From Neorhizobium vignae (GTDB lineage: Bacteria; Pseudomonadota; Alphaproteobacteria; Rhizobiales; Rhizobiaceae): 64,000 bases of DNA. The stretch covers positions 682,001 through 746,000 of the forward strand of contig NZ_JNNU01000002.1 in the NCBI RefSeq assembly GCF_000732195.1, read 5' to 3'. Numbering within the stretch: position 1 is the stretch's first letter; each line of letters starts with the position of its first letter. Below, in pieces: positions 17,627 to 26,839 of the stretch. Made by a program: the position numbers and the translations under genes. The notes under the pieces are model-generated. The model had not been told where the DNA came from, did not search any database, and was given only the letters and a program-made list of their open reading frames with translations.

Positions 17627-18922
17627 ATGATCTCCAATCGCGCCGCCCGATGGATGGCAGCCAGAAACCTGCACTATGGATGGGTGGTCGCGATCACCAC
17701 ATTCCTGACGATGCTCGCGACCGCCGGCGCCATGGGTTCGGCCGGCGTGATGATCCAGCCGCTGCATCAGGAGTTCGGCTGGGATATCGCCGACATCTCC
17801 TCGGCGATGGCCGTGCGCCTCGTGCTTTTCGGGCTGCTCGGACCGTTCGCCGCCGCCTTCATGAACCATTTTGGCGTCCGCCAGGTGGTCACCTTCGCCC
17901 TGGCTCTGATCATGGGCGGCATTGTCCTGTCGTTGTTCATGACGCAGGTCTGGCAGCTCGTGGCGCTCTGGGGCGTGGTGATCGGCGTCGGCACCGGCAT
18001 GACGGCGCTGGTCCTCGGCGCAACGGTCGCGACCCGCTGGTTTTCCAAGAGCCGCGGCCTTGTGGTCGGCCTCATGACCGCCAGCAACGCCACGGGCCAG
18101 CTCGTCTTCCTGCCGTTGCTCGCCGCCATGACGGAGGCCTATGGCTGGCGTACCGCACTCACCTTTACGGTCGCCATCATCTCCGCCGCGATGCTGCTGG
18201 TGCTGCTCTTGATGCGCGACTATCCGTCCGATGTCGGCCTGCCGGCCTATGGCGAGACCGCAGTGACGCCGGCGCCCAAGCAGGACCACAAGTTCTGGGC
18301 GACGCTCTATTCGCCGATCGGCGCGCTGCGTCACGCCTCGACCAGCGGCACGTTCTGGGTTCTGTTCGGCACCTTTTTCGTCTGCGGCCTCTCCACCAAC
18401 GGCCTGATCCAGACCCACTGGATCTCGATCTGCGGCGATCTCGGCATGGCTGCGGTCACCGCCGCCAGCACGCTTGCGGTGATCGGCATCTTCGACTTCT
18501 TCGGCACCATCTTCGCCGGCTGGCTGTCGGACCGCTATGACAATCGCTGGCTGCTGTTCTGGTTCTACGGCCTGCGCGGCCTGTCGCTGGTCTATCTGTC
18601 CTTCTCGGGCTTCAGCTTCGTCGAACTGTCGGTCTTCGCGATCTTCTATGGCCTCGACTGGGTGGCGACCGTGCCGCCGACCGTAAAGCTCGCCGCTGCC
18701 GAATTCGGCCGCGAACGGGCCGGACTGATCTTCGGCTGGGTGTTTGCCGGCCATCAGATCGGTGCGGCCACCGCTGCCTTCGGCGCCGGGTTCCTGAAGA
18801 GCGACTTCAACACCTATATGCCGGCCCTGCAGATCGCCGGCGTGATGTGCATGATCGCCGCGGTCTCGGTCCTGCTGCTGCGCAAGCCGGGCGCTGCCAA
18901 GCTGGTGCCGCAGCCGGCCTGA
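17627..18922 (+). CDS. Major facilitator superfamily transporter
   Basis: This 431-residue inner-membrane transporter has about 12 hydrophobic segments. The N-terminal LHYGWVVAITTFLTMLATAG and the arrangement of the first half resemble OxlT/monocarboxylate-type members of the family. The ATG at 17627 follows AGGAAAGGGA. It lies downstream of a MarR gene and both have the same palindrome in front, so induction by a MarR ligand is likely; whether it imports or exports is not evident. Confidence 0.88.
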   Translation: MISNRAARWMAARNLHYGWVVAITTFLTMLATAGAMGSAGVMIQPLHQEFGWDIADISSAMAVRLVLFGLLGPFAAAFMNHFGVRQVVTFALALIMGGIVLSLFMTQVWQLVALWGVVIGVGTGMTALVLGATVATRWFSKSRGLVVGLMTASNATGQLVFLPLLAAMTEAYGWRTALTFTVAIISAAMLLVLLLMRDYPSDVGLPAYGETAVTPAPKQDHKFWATLYSPIGALRHASTSGTFWVLFGTFFVCGLSTNGLIQTHWISICGDLGMAAVTAASTLAVIGIFDFFGTIFAGWLSDRYDNRWLLFWFYGLRGLSLVYLSFSGFSFVELSVFAIFYGLDWVATVPPTVKLAAAEFGRERAGLIFGWVFAGHQIGAATAAFGAGFLKSDFNTYMPALQIAGVMCMIAAVSVLLLRKPGAAKLVPQPA

Positions 18923-19045
18923 TGACGCCACACCTCTCCGGCGGTCGGCATCGGCCGCCGGAGATTACCTGCCGTTGCAAAACTGCAAACTCGCCGGATA
19001 TGATATTTGGTGCGCAAAGCGAGCCGCGTCGCCGCGGGAGGCACC

Positions 19046-19861
19046 ATGTCATCGATCACTTCGGGCAACGCCGTTCAATATGTCGACAGCAGCAAGCTCG
19101 CGGCCCGCGGACGCCTCAACAGGGAATACACGATCGCCGAGACCGGCTGGTTCCCCTGGGTGGCGCGGCAACTGCCCCTGAAACCGGGTGCCCGGGTCCT
19201 GGATGTCGGCTGCGGCCCGGCCTGGTTCTGGGCCTCCGTGATCAAGGATGTACCCGAAAATCTCGACCTGACGCTCGCCGATCAGTCTGCCGGAATGGTG
19301 GAGGAAGCCGTTGCGCGCTGCACGCCCCTGCCCTTCGGATCGGTCGTCGGCCATCAGGCGGAAGCTGCCGCCCTGCCCTTCGGAGCCGATAGCTTCGATG
19401 TCGTCATTGCCATGCACATGCTCTACCACCTGCCCGATCCGGCAGCCGGGATCGCGGAAATGTTCCGGGTGCTGAAGCCAGGCGGTTTTCTTGCCGTCAC
19501 CACCAATGGCATGGGCAACATGCGCGGCATCTACGAACTCACCGCCGTGTTCGGCAGCGAGCCGTTCGATCCGAGCGCAGCCGCCTTCGGATACGACAGG
19601 GCCGAAGAGCTGATGCGCGCGAGGTTCGGCAATGTCGCCTTTGCGCAGCACCCCGCAAGAATGCGGATCACGGAGCCGGAGGACGTGTTTCTTGCCCTGA
19701 CGTCCTACCCGCCCGGCGACAGCGCGGACGAGGCTCAATTGAACGCGTTCCGGCAAGCAATCGCCGCCGCATTCGAGCGCGGCCACGGTGTGCTCGCGGC
19801 GGAGAAGGAAACCGGCCTGTTCGTCAGCAAAAAAGCCGGACTGAATCCGGCGCGAGCCTGA
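19046..19861 (+). CDS. Class I SAM-dependent methyltransferase
   Basis: This 271-residue protein is a UbiE-like methyltransferase. Motif I is VLDVGCGPAWFWA at about 59-71, the acidic residue ending strand 2 is in LTLADQSAGM, and the post-motif region has DVVIAMHMLYHLPDP and FRVLKPGGFLAVTTNG. The ATG at 19046 follows CGGGAGGCACC. It is a single gene between the MFS gene and a strong bidirectional terminator. The methyl acceptor is unknown. Confidence 0.85.
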   Translation: MSSITSGNAVQYVDSSKLAARGRLNREYTIAETGWFPWVARQLPLKPGARVLDVGCGPAWFWASVIKDVPENLDLTLADQSAGMVEEAVARCTPLPFGSVVGHQAEAAALPFGADSFDVVIAMHMLYHLPDPAAGIAEMFRVLKPGGFLAVTTNGMGNMRGIYELTAVFGSEPFDPSAAAFGYDRAEELMRARFGNVAFAQHPARMRITEPEDVFLALTSYPPGDSADEAQLNAFRQAIAAAFERGHGVLAAEKETGLFVSKKAGLNPARA

Positions 19862-19876
19862 GCCTTCGCAATACAA

Positions 19877-19902
19877 AAAGGCCCGTCGCGAGACGGGCCT
19901 TT
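19877..19902. terminator. Bidirectional rho-independent terminator
   Basis: An 11-base perfect stem, AAAGGCCCGTC with GACGGGCCTTT around the loop GCGA, is flanked by A-rich sequence on the left and TTCTT on the right. It lies between the convergent methyltransferase and transaldolase genes and should stop transcription from both sides. Confidence 0.9.
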
Positions 19903-19928
19903 CTTCATGCCGGCGGTGGAAGCTGGTA

Positions 19929-20894
19929 TCAGGCAGCCGCGAGGGTCAGTTCCTTTTTGACCATCTGGCGCAGCGACGCGAGGTCCTTGGCGAAGGCGCG
20001 AATGCCTTCCGACAACTTTTCGGTCGCCATGGCGTCCTCGTTCAGCATCCAGCGGAAGGACTTCTCGTCGAGCGACTGCAACGGCTCCGCATGGAATGTT
20101 TCCGGCACGAGCTTGCGCTCCAGCTTGCCGGTGTCCTTGTCGAGCTCGTCGAGCAGAGCCGGGCTGATCGTCAGTCGGTCGCAGCCGGCCAGCGCTTCGA
20201 TTTCACCGGCATTGCGGAACGAGGCCCCCATGACAATCGTCTTGATCCCGTTCGCCTTGTAGTAATTGTAGATGGCGCGCACGGAGACAACGCCCGGATC
20301 GGTCTCGGCCGTATAGTCCTGGCCGGTCGACTTCTTGTACCAGTCGAGAATGCGGCCGACGAAGGGCGAGATCAGGAACACCTTGGCTTCCGCGCAGGCG
20401 ATTGCCTGGGCCTGGGAGAACAGAAGCGTCAGGTTGCAATCGATGCCTTCCTTCTGCAGCACTTCCGCGGCGCGGATGCCTTCCCAGGTGGAGGCGAGCT
20501 TGATCAGGATGCGGTCGCGTTCGATGCCGCGCTCCTTGTAGGAGGCGATGATCTGGCGGGCCTTGGCGATCGACGCTTCGGTGTCGAAGGAAAGGTCGGC
20601 ATCGACTTCGGTCGAAACGCGGCCTGGGACCAGCTCGGACAAGGCGGCACCGACGGTGATCGCCAGGCGGTCGGCCACGGCGGACACGACGGCGTCCGGA
20701 GTGCCGGACTGCTTGCGGCCCCAGGCGATCGCTTCCTTGACCTTGTCGGCGAAGATGGGCGTGCCGAGCGCCTTCAGGACGATGGTCGGGTTGGTGGTGC
20801 AATCCACGGGCTTCAGGCGGGCGACCGCCTCGATGTCGCCGGTATCGGCAACGACCGTGGTCATGGAACGAAGCTGCTCTAGTTTAGACGTCAT
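19929..20894 (-). CDS. tal: Transaldolase
   Basis: This pentose phosphate pathway enzyme transfers a three-carbon dihydroxyacetone unit between sugar phosphates. The 321-residue protein is of the TalB type; Lys132 in [16 protein letters not shown] is the Schiff-base residue, Asp18 or Asp31 and DCTTNPT fit the active-site start. Length matches E. coli TalB. It is divergent from a SorC-type regulator with a 182-base interval, and it complements the xylose and polyol genes elsewhere in the window. Confidence 0.95.
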   Translation of the reverse strand: MTSKLEQLRSMTTVVADTGDIEAVARLKPVDCTTNPTIVLKALGTPIFADKVKEAIAWGRKQSGTPDAVVSAVADRLAITVGAALSELVPGRVSTEVDADLSFDTEASIAKARQIIASYKERGIERDRILIKLASTWEGIRAAEVLQKEGIDCNLTLLFSQAQAIACAEAKVFLISPFVGRILDWYKKSTGQDYTAETDPGVVSVRAIYNYYKANGIKTIVMGASFRNAGEIEALAGCDRLTISPALLDELDKDTGKLERKLVPETFHAEPLQSLDEKSFRWMLNEDAMATEKLSEGIRAFAKDLASLRQMVKKELTLAAA

Positions 20895-21000
20895 CCGAAT
20901 ATTCCTCGATATATGGAGAACTAAACGCCTGTTGCGCGATTTGGCTCCTTCGGCGCGTTGGCAGAACTATCCTCCGCCCACGGTTAAAAAGTCAAGACAT

Positions 21001-21042
21001 TTGTTCTTCGGAATTGACATATGTGTCAGTTGGAACAAGTAT
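21001..21042 (+). promoter_or_regulatory. Promoter and nested dyads before the SorC-type gene
   Basis: TTGACA (21014-21019) and AAGTAT (21037-21042) are 17 bases apart. The -35 box overlaps TGACA-TATG-TGTCA (21015-21028), and outside it TTGTTC (21001-21006) faces GAACAA (21033-21038). The nested dyads are candidate operator sequence for autoregulation and possibly for control of the divergent transaldolase gene. Confidence 0.5.
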
Positions 21043-21076
21043 CGTCTCGCTTGTCCCTCATCGTCCCGGAGGCCCG

Positions 21077-22081
21077 TTGGCTAGGCTCAGACGCGAGACC
21101 CATACCGCCTATTCCGAAGCCGCTTCCATGCGGCTGCGCGCGGCATGGCTTTATTATAACCAGGGATTGACGCAAAAAGATGTCGCCGAACGGCTGGGGT
21201 TGAGCCGCTCGACGGTGATCCGCCTGCTCGACGAGGCGATGAAGCGCTCCGAAGTGCAGATCTGGATCAGCGAAGGCATCGACACCTGCGTCGAACTGGC
21301 GATCCGGCTGGAAAAGGCCTACGGGCTCGACGAGGCCGTGGTCGTGCCGGCGCCGCGCGACAACAGCGCCACGGCGCTTGCAAGCTCGGTCGGGCTGGCG
21401 CTCGGGCAGTTCCTCTCGGAAGTGGTGCAGGACGACATGACGATCGGGGTCGGCTGGGGCCGCACCATGACCGCCTCGCTCGGCAGCTTTCGCCCGCCGC
21501 GGCGTGACAATTGCAAGGTCGTGTCGCTGCTCGGCGGCATCGTCGCGGTGCACCAGACCAATCCGATCGACTACACCTGGCGCTTCGCCGGGCAGCTCGG
21601 CGCCGAATGCTACATGTTCCTGGCGCCGCTCCTGGTCGATTCGGTCAAGACCAAACGCGCGCTGATCGAGCAATGCGGGCTCGACACGATCTACGATCTC
21701 GCCGAAAACCTGGACCTCGCGGTGGTGAGCTGCGGCGATATCGGCCCTCACTCGACGTCGCTGTCGGAAGGCTTCATCTCCAAGGCGGAGCTCGACCGGC
21801 TGATCGCGGCCGGCTGCGTCTGCGACACGATGTTCAACTTTCTCGACGAGCAAGGCCGCTCCGTGGATCACAAGCTGAACGAGCGGGTGATGTCGGTGGA
21901 TCTCGATACGCTGAAAAAGGCCCGGCACATCGTGCTGTCGTCGGGCGGCGCGCACCGGGCGGTGGCGATCCGCGCCACGATCCGCAGGATCGGGTGCCAT
22001 ACGCTGATCACCGACGAGACTGCGGCCAGGGAGTTGTTGCGGCTGAACGAACCCTCCGAGACCGCACAAGGGACAGCCTGA
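21077..22081 (+). CDS. SorC-family sugar-responsive regulator
   Basis: This 334-residue regulator has an N-terminal helix-turn-helix (LTQKDVAERLGLSRSTVIRL, about residues 33-52) and a SorC/DeoR-type sugar-phosphate sensor domain from about residue 75, with GVGWGRTMTASL and LGGIVAVHQTNP as ligand-site-like loops. The TTG at 21077 is preferred because CGGAGGCCCG directly precedes it; upstream ATG codons lack such a site and lie inside the promoter. It is divergent from transaldolase. The effector is unknown; a pentose or sugar phosphate is a guess from context. Confidence 0.88.
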   Translation: MARLRRETHTAYSEAASMRLRAAWLYYNQGLTQKDVAERLGLSRSTVIRLLDEAMKRSEVQIWISEGIDTCVELAIRLEKAYGLDEAVVVPAPRDNSATALASSVGLALGQFLSEVVQDDMTIGVGWGRTMTASLGSFRPPRRDNCKVVSLLGGIVAVHQTNPIDYTWRFAGQLGAECYMFLAPLLVDSVKTKRALIEQCGLDTIYDLAENLDLAVVSCGDIGPHSTSLSEGFISKAELDRLIAAGCVCDTMFNFLDEQGRSVDHKLNERVMSVDLDTLKKARHIVLSSGGAHRAVAIRATIRRIGCHTLITDETAARELLRLNEPSETAQGTA

Positions 22082-22110
22082 CCACCGGCTGCGCGTGAAC
22101 GGAAGGGCAA

Positions 22111-22359
22111 TCAGGCGGCGGTCAGGAACTCTACTCCGAGGGAATTGATCCGCCGCCAGCGGACTTCGCATTCGAAATGTCGGCCATCTGACAAGGCGAG
22201 GCCGAAGCTTTCCGGCACGGACAAGGCATTCTCGATCTTGATCAACGCGCCGCCGGCCGAAATTTCCTTCACGATGCAGTCGAAGGTCGAATGATCGCCA
22301 TTGAAGATGATCTTGGCGCCTAGAAAGCTTTTCGATCTCTGGTGTCTGCGCTCATGCAC
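22111..22359 (-). CDS. PilZ-domain protein
   Basis: This 82-residue single-domain protein matches PilZ c-di-GMP receptors. RRHQRSK at residues 4-10 supplies the Arg pair of the RxxxR motif, and the second motif region reads KEISAGGALI, close to D/NxSxxG. It is a stand-alone effector with no partner gene nearby, so its target is unknown. Regulation of motility or exopolysaccharide is the usual role in this family. Confidence 0.85.
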   Translation of the reverse strand: MHERRHQRSKSFLGAKIIFNGDHSTFDCIVKEISAGGALIKIENALSVPESFGLALSDGRHFECEVRWRRINSLGVEFLTAA

Positions 22360-22405
22360 CTGACGGCGTCCTTCGACAATTATTTCAGGCGTCGCTTATA
22401 GGCTT

Positions 22406-22448
22406 CCATGGGCAATCCCGCAATCCTCGGAGGCCGCCCATGGCTTTT
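22406..22448. other. Unassigned hairpin between ada-like and PilZ genes
   Basis: CCATGGGC (22406-22413) faces GCCCATGG (22436-22443) across a 22-base loop, followed on the plus strand by CTTTT. No plus-strand gene ends here, so as a terminator it would serve an unseen transcript. It could instead structure the PilZ leader on the minus strand. Confidence 0.35.
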
Positions 22449-22519
22449 CAGGCAACGTGGTATCTACCGGCTTGCGGCCGGCAACGGAACCTGACCGCCG
22501 AACTCACGCCTTCGGCTCC

Positions 22520-23404
22520 TTACGCATTTCCTGCTTCCCAGCCCAGGATCGCCCGCTTGCGCGTCAGCCCCCAGTGATAGCCGGTGAGTGCCCCGCTCTT
22601 GCCGAGCGCCCTGTGGCAGGGCACCACGAACGAGATCGGGTTTGCTCCGACCGCCGCACCCACTGCGCGGCTCGCCGTCGGCTGGCCGATGTCGTTTGCG
22701 ACGTCGGAATAGGTGACGGCCTTGCCAAACGGGATCTTCAACAGGCTCTGCCAGACGCGCACCTGGAAGTCGGTGCCAATAAGCACGACCTTCAGCGGCC
22801 GGTTGCAGGACCAGTTCGCACGGTCGAAGACGCGGTCGACATAAGGCGCCGTCATCTCCTGGTCGGGAACGTATTCGGCGTTCGGCCAGCGGCGCATCAT
22901 GTCGTCGAGCGCCGCCTGTTCATGGCCGAGATCCGCAAAGGCGAGGCCCGAAAGGCCGCGATCCGTCGCCATGACCAGTGCCTCGCCGAAGGGCGACGGG
23001 TGAAAGCCGTAGCGGATCGTAAGCCCACCGCCGCGCGCCTTCCATTCGCCGGGCGACATCGCCTCATGGGTGACGAACAGGTCGTGAAGGCGGCCTGGAC
23101 CGGAGAGGCCGAGCTCATAGGAGGCTTCGAGCAGCGGCAGTTCCTCCTTGCCGAGCAGGCGTTTGGCATGATCGAGGGTCACGGCCTGAAGGAAAGCCTT
23201 GGGCGACAGCCCGGCCCACCGGGTAAACACTTTCTGGAGCTGGGTCGGTGACTGGCCGAGTTCGGAAGCGATCGCCTCGAGCGACGGCTGGTCGCGATAA
23301 TCGAGCGTGATCATCTCGATGACGCGGCGGACAGTTTCGTAGTCGGAACCCTCGGGCGTCACGTCGATGGGCGGCGAATCGATCTGGGCGAGAGCGTTCA
23401 TCAT
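22520..23404 (-). CDS. Ada-like protein: AraC HTH fused to O6-methylguanine methyltransferase
   Basis: This DNA repair protein removes O6-alkyl groups from guanine by transfer to a cysteine. The 294-residue product has an AraC-type helix-turn-helix at about 22-122 and a methyltransferase domain at about 125-290 with acceptor Cys263 in SFVVPCHRALGKSG. The N-terminal zinc/phosphotriester domain of full Ada is absent, so the classic methylation switch is missing. The ATG at 23404 follows AGGAGACAG; an adjacent ATG at 23401 is equally possible. Confidence 0.92.
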   Translation of the reverse strand: MMNALAQIDSPPIDVTPEGSDYETVRRVIEMITLDYRDQPSLEAIASELGQSPTQLQKVFTRWAGLSPKAFLQAVTLDHAKRLLGKEELPLLEASYELGLSGPGRLHDLFVTHEAMSPGEWKARGGGLTIRYGFHPSPFGEALVMATDRGLSGLAFADLGHEQAALDDMMRRWPNAEYVPDQEMTAPYVDRVFDRANWSCNRPLKVVLIGTDFQVRVWQSLLKIPFGKAVTYSDVANDIGQPTASRAVGAAVGANPISFVVPCHRALGKSGALTGYHWGLTRKRAILGWEAGNA

Positions 23405-23548
23405 CTGTCTCCTCTGCAGCGCCACGCACCCGCCAACCTGGACCTTGGGCGCGCAAGAACCGCTGTGCAACTGGTATGCTGCTTAGATGCGCCTTCGGCT
23501 TGACCGAAACCACCCGTTTCTTGCCCTATGGCAGGTTTTCCATCCCGC

Positions 23549-24031
23549 CTAAACCCGCTGCCTGACGGTTGCCAGGGCTCCTCTGAAGGCCTTGGCGAAA
23601 CTTTCCCGGTCGTCCGGATTGAGGAAGGAGCCGATATCGGTGCCGCGCCCCTCGCCCGTCACATACATGGAGGTGATGCCGAACTCGTCGTGGCGGCGAA
23701 CGTTGAAGCGCGCCCAGAACGGATTGAAGCGATGCTCCACGACACGTCCCGCCGGCGAGAATTTCCGGATCGAAAGGTTGCTGCGCGAGACAGTCACTTC
23801 CTCGCGCGCGCGGCCAGAGCGGTAGCTCATCTTCAGCGCGATATAGAGGCCGAGGAAATCGAGCCCGAAGAAGAAGCCGATCGGATAGGCGCCGGTGATC
23901 AGGAAGAAGCCGCCATAGAGAAGGCAGATGCCGCCCGTCAGCACCAGCACGACACGAAAACCCGTCTTGCCGAGCGAACGATAGGGCGTCAGTTCGGCTG
24001 CGAAAACAGGCTGATCCTCGGAAACGTCCAC
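23549..24031 (-). CDS. DUF2244-family membrane protein
   Basis: This 160-residue protein has two hydrophobic segments at about 27-63 and a C-terminal cytosolic part with the family features (EVTVSRSNLSIRKF, NPFWARFNVRR, IGSFLNPDDRESFAKAF). DUF2244 proteins have no established function. It is divergent from nth with only 36 bases between starts, an arrangement I recall from other alphaproteobacteria. Confidence 0.85.
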   Translation of the reverse strand: MDVSEDQPVFAAELTPYRSLGKTGFRVVLVLTGGICLLYGGFFLITGAYPIGFFFGLDFLGLYIALKMSYRSGRAREEVTVSRSNLSIRKFSPAGRVVEHRFNPFWARFNVRRHDEFGITSMYVTGEGRGTDIGSFLNPDDRESFAKAFRGALATVRQRV

Positions 24032-24067
24032 GTTGATTTCCCTCCTGCGGGATGCCTATACAGACAT

Positions 24068-24871
24068 ATGGCGACTCCAAAGATCAAATCCAAAACCAGC
24101 ACCCAGCAAAAGTCAAATCACGCGCCCGAGCGACAAGGGGCAGTCAAGGCCGCACCCAAGGCTAAACGTTTCAAATCCGCCTATTCGAAAGCGGAGATGG
24201 AGGAGATCTTTCGGCGCTTCTCGGTGCAGCGGCCGGAGCCGAAGGGCGAGCTGGAGCACGTGAACCCATTCACGCTGGTCGTCGCGGTGGCCTTGTCCGC
24301 CCAGGCGACCGATGCTGGCGTCAACAAGGCGACGAGGGCGCTCTTCAAGATCGCCGATACGCCGGAAAAGATGCTTGATCTCGGCGAAGAGGGCGTCACC
24401 CAGTATATCAAGACGATCGGGCTTTACCGCAACAAGGCGAAGAACGTCATCGCCCTCTGTCGCATGCTGATCGACGAATTCGGCTCCGAAGTCCCAAAGA
24501 CGCGCGAAGAACTGATCCGCCTGCCGGGTGTCGGCCGCAAGACGGCGAATGTGGTGATGTCGATGGCCTTCGGGGTGCCCACGCTGGCGGTCGACACACA
24601 TGTTTTCCGCATCGCCAACCGGCTCTTGATGGCGCCGGGGACGACGCCCGACGAGGTGGAGGAAAACCTCCTGAAGGTGATCCCAGACCAGTATCTCTTC
24701 CACGCCCACCACTGGCTGATCCTGCACGGCCGTTATTGCTGCAAGGCGCGAAAACCGGAATGCGAGCGCTGCGTGATCGCCGATCTCTGTCGCTCGCCGG
24801 AAAAGACCGTCGACGTGCCGGCGCCGCTTGTGGAATTGCCGCAGCAGCTAATCGGCGAGGCCGTCGAGTAA
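24068..24871 (+). CDS. nth: Endonuclease III
   Basis: This base-excision repair glycosylase/AP lyase removes oxidised pyrimidines. The 267-residue protein has the helix-hairpin-helix LPGVGRKTANV with catalytic Lys158, Asp176 in VDTHVFR, and a [4Fe-4S] cluster by Cys225-x6-Cys232-x2-Cys235-x5-Cys241. A basic N-terminal tail of about 40 residues precedes the conserved core, longer than in E. coli. Its end overlaps the convergent TetR gene by 24 bases. Confidence 0.95.
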   Translation: MATPKIKSKTSTQQKSNHAPERQGAVKAAPKAKRFKSAYSKAEMEEIFRRFSVQRPEPKGELEHVNPFTLVVAVALSAQATDAGVNKATRALFKIADTPEKMLDLGEEGVTQYIKTIGLYRNKAKNVIALCRMLIDEFGSEVPKTREELIRLPGVGRKTANVVMSMAFGVPTLAVDTHVFRIANRLLMAPGTTPDEVEENLLKVIPDQYLFHAHHWLILHGRYCCKARKPECERCVIADLCRSPEKTVDVPAPLVELPQQLIGEAVE

Positions 24872-25414
24872 GACCGCGATCGCGGCCTCGTAATCCGCGC
24901 GATTGCCGCCGCAATCGATGGCGATCGCCGCCCGCTCGAAGGCAGCCGAGATCAGCACCGTCAGCGGATCGAGAAGCGAAAGCGCCTTGGAACCGGCCAG
25001 CAGGTGGGAAAGCCCCACCTTGAGACCCGCCTCGGCCGGATCCTCCCCCTCTCCGGAATCGATCGCCGTTTGGGCCGGCGCCTCCCGCAACAATAACCGC
25101 GTTCGCCCTGGCACAGTCATCGCGTCGAAATAGGCGGAAGCACCCTGCAGGAGGGCTTCCCGTGCCGAGGAGGCCTCTGCCGAACGCGCCTCGATATCCG
25201 CGGCGACCTCATTCGCCTCGCGTTCGATCACCGCCCAGAACAAAGCCCGTTTGTCGGTGAAATGATGGTAGAGGGCACCGCGCGTGACCTTGGCCGCCGC
25301 GACGATCTCAGGCGTTGCGGTATCCGCATAACCCTTCTCGACGAAAAGCGTCCGCGCAGCATCCAGCAGCGCCGTCCGCGTGCCATCGGTCCGTTCTCGA
25401 TTGCTGCGCGCCAT
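24848..25414 (-). CDS. TetR-family transcriptional regulator
   Basis: This 188-residue regulator has a TetR helix-turn-helix at about residues 11-56 ([20 protein letters not shown]). The start at 25414 is set by the HTH position. It is divergent from a VOC-family gene; the 87-base interval holds two near-identical dyads, so it probably represses both. The reading frame runs 24 bases into the end of nth on the other strand, which suggests compact, convergent transcripts. Confidence 0.9.
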   Translation of the reverse strand: MARSNRERTDGTRTALLDAARTLFVEKGYADTATPEIVAAAKVTRGALYHHFTDKRALFWAVIEREANEVAADIEARSAEASSAREALLQGASAYFDAMTVPGRTRLLLREAPAQTAIDSGEGEDPAEAGLKVGLSHLLAGSKALSLLDPLTVLISAAFERAAIAIDCGGNRADYEAAIAVLLDGLAD

Positions 25415-25433
25415 TTCCCTACCTTCCCATTTA

Positions 25434-25477
25434 CATACAAACAGAATGTATCTATAAACATACAGACAGAATGTATC
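25434..25477. promoter_or_regulatory. Tandem operators between TetR and VOC genes
   Basis: CATACAAACAGAATGTATC (25434-25452) and CATACAGACAGAATGTATC (25459-25477) differ at one base and start 25 bases apart. Each is a dyad with GATACATTC/ATACA-type arms around a 7-base centre. They are strong candidates for sites of the adjacent TetR regulator. Confidence 0.7.
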
Positions 25478-25501
25478 AGGAAGCACGGAGAAGCGAAAGC
25501 C

Positions 25502-25927
25502 ATGAAAACGAACAGCTATTATCCCGTCATCATGACCGACGACGTTGCCGGCACGGCGGCCTTCTACAAGGAGCATTTCGGCTTCGAGGCACTGTTTTCC
25601 GCCGACTGGTACGTGCACCTGCAGTCCAGGGAGAACGGGCACGTGACGCCCGCCATCCTCGACGGCAGCCACGAGACGATCCCGGAAAGCGGGCGCGGAA
25701 AGGTTTCCGGGCTGCTGCTGAACTTCGAGGTGGAGGATGTCGATACGGTCTACGCGCGCCTGACGGCGGCCGGTCTGCCGATCCGCCGCGACATCCGCGA
25801 CGAGGATTTCGGCCAACGGCATTTCATCACCGCCGACCCGAACGGCGTATTGATCGACATCATCACCCCGATCCCGCCGAGCGCAGAATTCGCCGCCCTA
25901 TACGACGCTTCTTCCCTACCCGCCTAG
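25502..25927 (+). CDS. VOC-superfamily (glyoxalase/bleomycin resistance-like) protein
   Basis: This 141-residue protein has two beta-alpha-beta-beta-beta modules: [20 protein letters not shown] in the first and [20 protein letters not shown] in the second, ending with [17 protein letters not shown]. Such proteins may be metal-dependent enzymes or drug-binding proteins; here the reaction is unknown. It is divergent from a TetR gene with tandem operators between them. Its stop overlaps the convergent EI24-like gene by four bases. Confidence 0.85.
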   Translation: MKTNSYYPVIMTDDVAGTAAFYKEHFGFEALFSADWYVHLQSRENGHVTPAILDGSHETIPESGRGKVSGLLLNFEVEDVDTVYARLTAAGLPIRRDIRDEDFGQRHFITADPNGVLIDIITPIPPSAEFAALYDASSLPA

Positions 25928-26637
25928 AGCTTGAAGCCGGGGTCCCGCTTCGAGACCGCCTTGTGGAGATGCACCATCAGGCCCGCGGCAAACAGCGGGG
26001 TCAGCAGGTTGACGATCGGGATCGCCAGGAAAAACGCGATCAGAAGGCCGGCAAGGAACACGGTGGAGGAATGTTTCGAGCGGAAGGCGCGTGCTTCCGC
26101 GGGCGTGCGAAACCGCATCGCCGCAAACTCGAAGAACTCCCGGCCGAGCAGATAGCCGGTCACCATGAAGAAGGCGATCAGGTTGATGCCGGGGATGAAC
26201 AGCAGGAAAAGGGCCACGATATTGCCGACAATGACGACGCCCAGAAACTGGATCGAGCCGATGATCGCCTGGGCGAGCGGCATCGCCTTGCCGGGCGCAT
26301 CGTTCGGATAATCGCGCTTCTCGACGACTTCGGCGACATCGTCGAGGAACAGGCCGGCGATCAGCGCCGTGATCGGCGCGATCAGCAGAGCGAGCGCCAG
26401 CGCCAGCCCGATCCCGGCAGCAATCGCCGCAAACAGGGTCAACCAACCCGCCCAATCCGGCAGGTCCGGGAAAAAGGCTGCAAACCACGGCCAGGCATAA
26501 AGGATGAAGACTTCGCGGAGCGCGAACCAGAGACCGACCAGCACGAGGGCGGTTAGACCTAGCGTCTTCCAGAACACGGAACGGGTTTCGGGTGCGAAAA
26601 GGTTGGCGAGCGAAAGGCGTGCGGCGTCGAGGATCAT
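25924..26637 (-). CDS. EI24/CysZ-like membrane protein
   Basis: This 237-residue inner-membrane protein has about four to five hydrophobic segments and the family loop [19 protein letters not shown]. CysZ in enterobacteria takes up sulfate, but alphaproteobacterial EI24-domain proteins are not linked to cysteine genes here, so that role is not assigned. The ATG at 26637 follows TGGAGACGCCG; an upstream ATG in frame lacks such a site. Confidence 0.82.
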   Translation of the reverse strand: MILDAARLSLANLFAPETRSVFWKTLGLTALVLVGLWFALREVFILYAWPWFAAFFPDLPDWAGWLTLFAAIAAGIGLALALALLIAPITALIAGLFLDDVAEVVEKRDYPNDAPGKAMPLAQAIIGSIQFLGVVIVGNIVALFLLFIPGINLIAFFMVTGYLLGREFFEFAAMRFRTPAEARAFRSKHSSTVFLAGLLIAFFLAIPIVNLLTPLFAAGLMVHLHKAVSKRDPGFKL

Positions 26638-26839
26638 CGGCGTCTCCAGGTTGGCGGGAGAGATGTAGGTGGGAGGGAGCGGCGGAGCAAGGAGGGGCAG
26701 CAAGCGAGGCGACAGTATCCCTGCCCCCTGTGAGAGCTGCCGCTATAACACCGCAAACATGCCCGACCGGATTGGCGTGGGCGGTGGGAGGACACGATGC
26801 CGGCCCGGCAGGCGCCGGTTAATTTTCGGCCGGCAGCCG

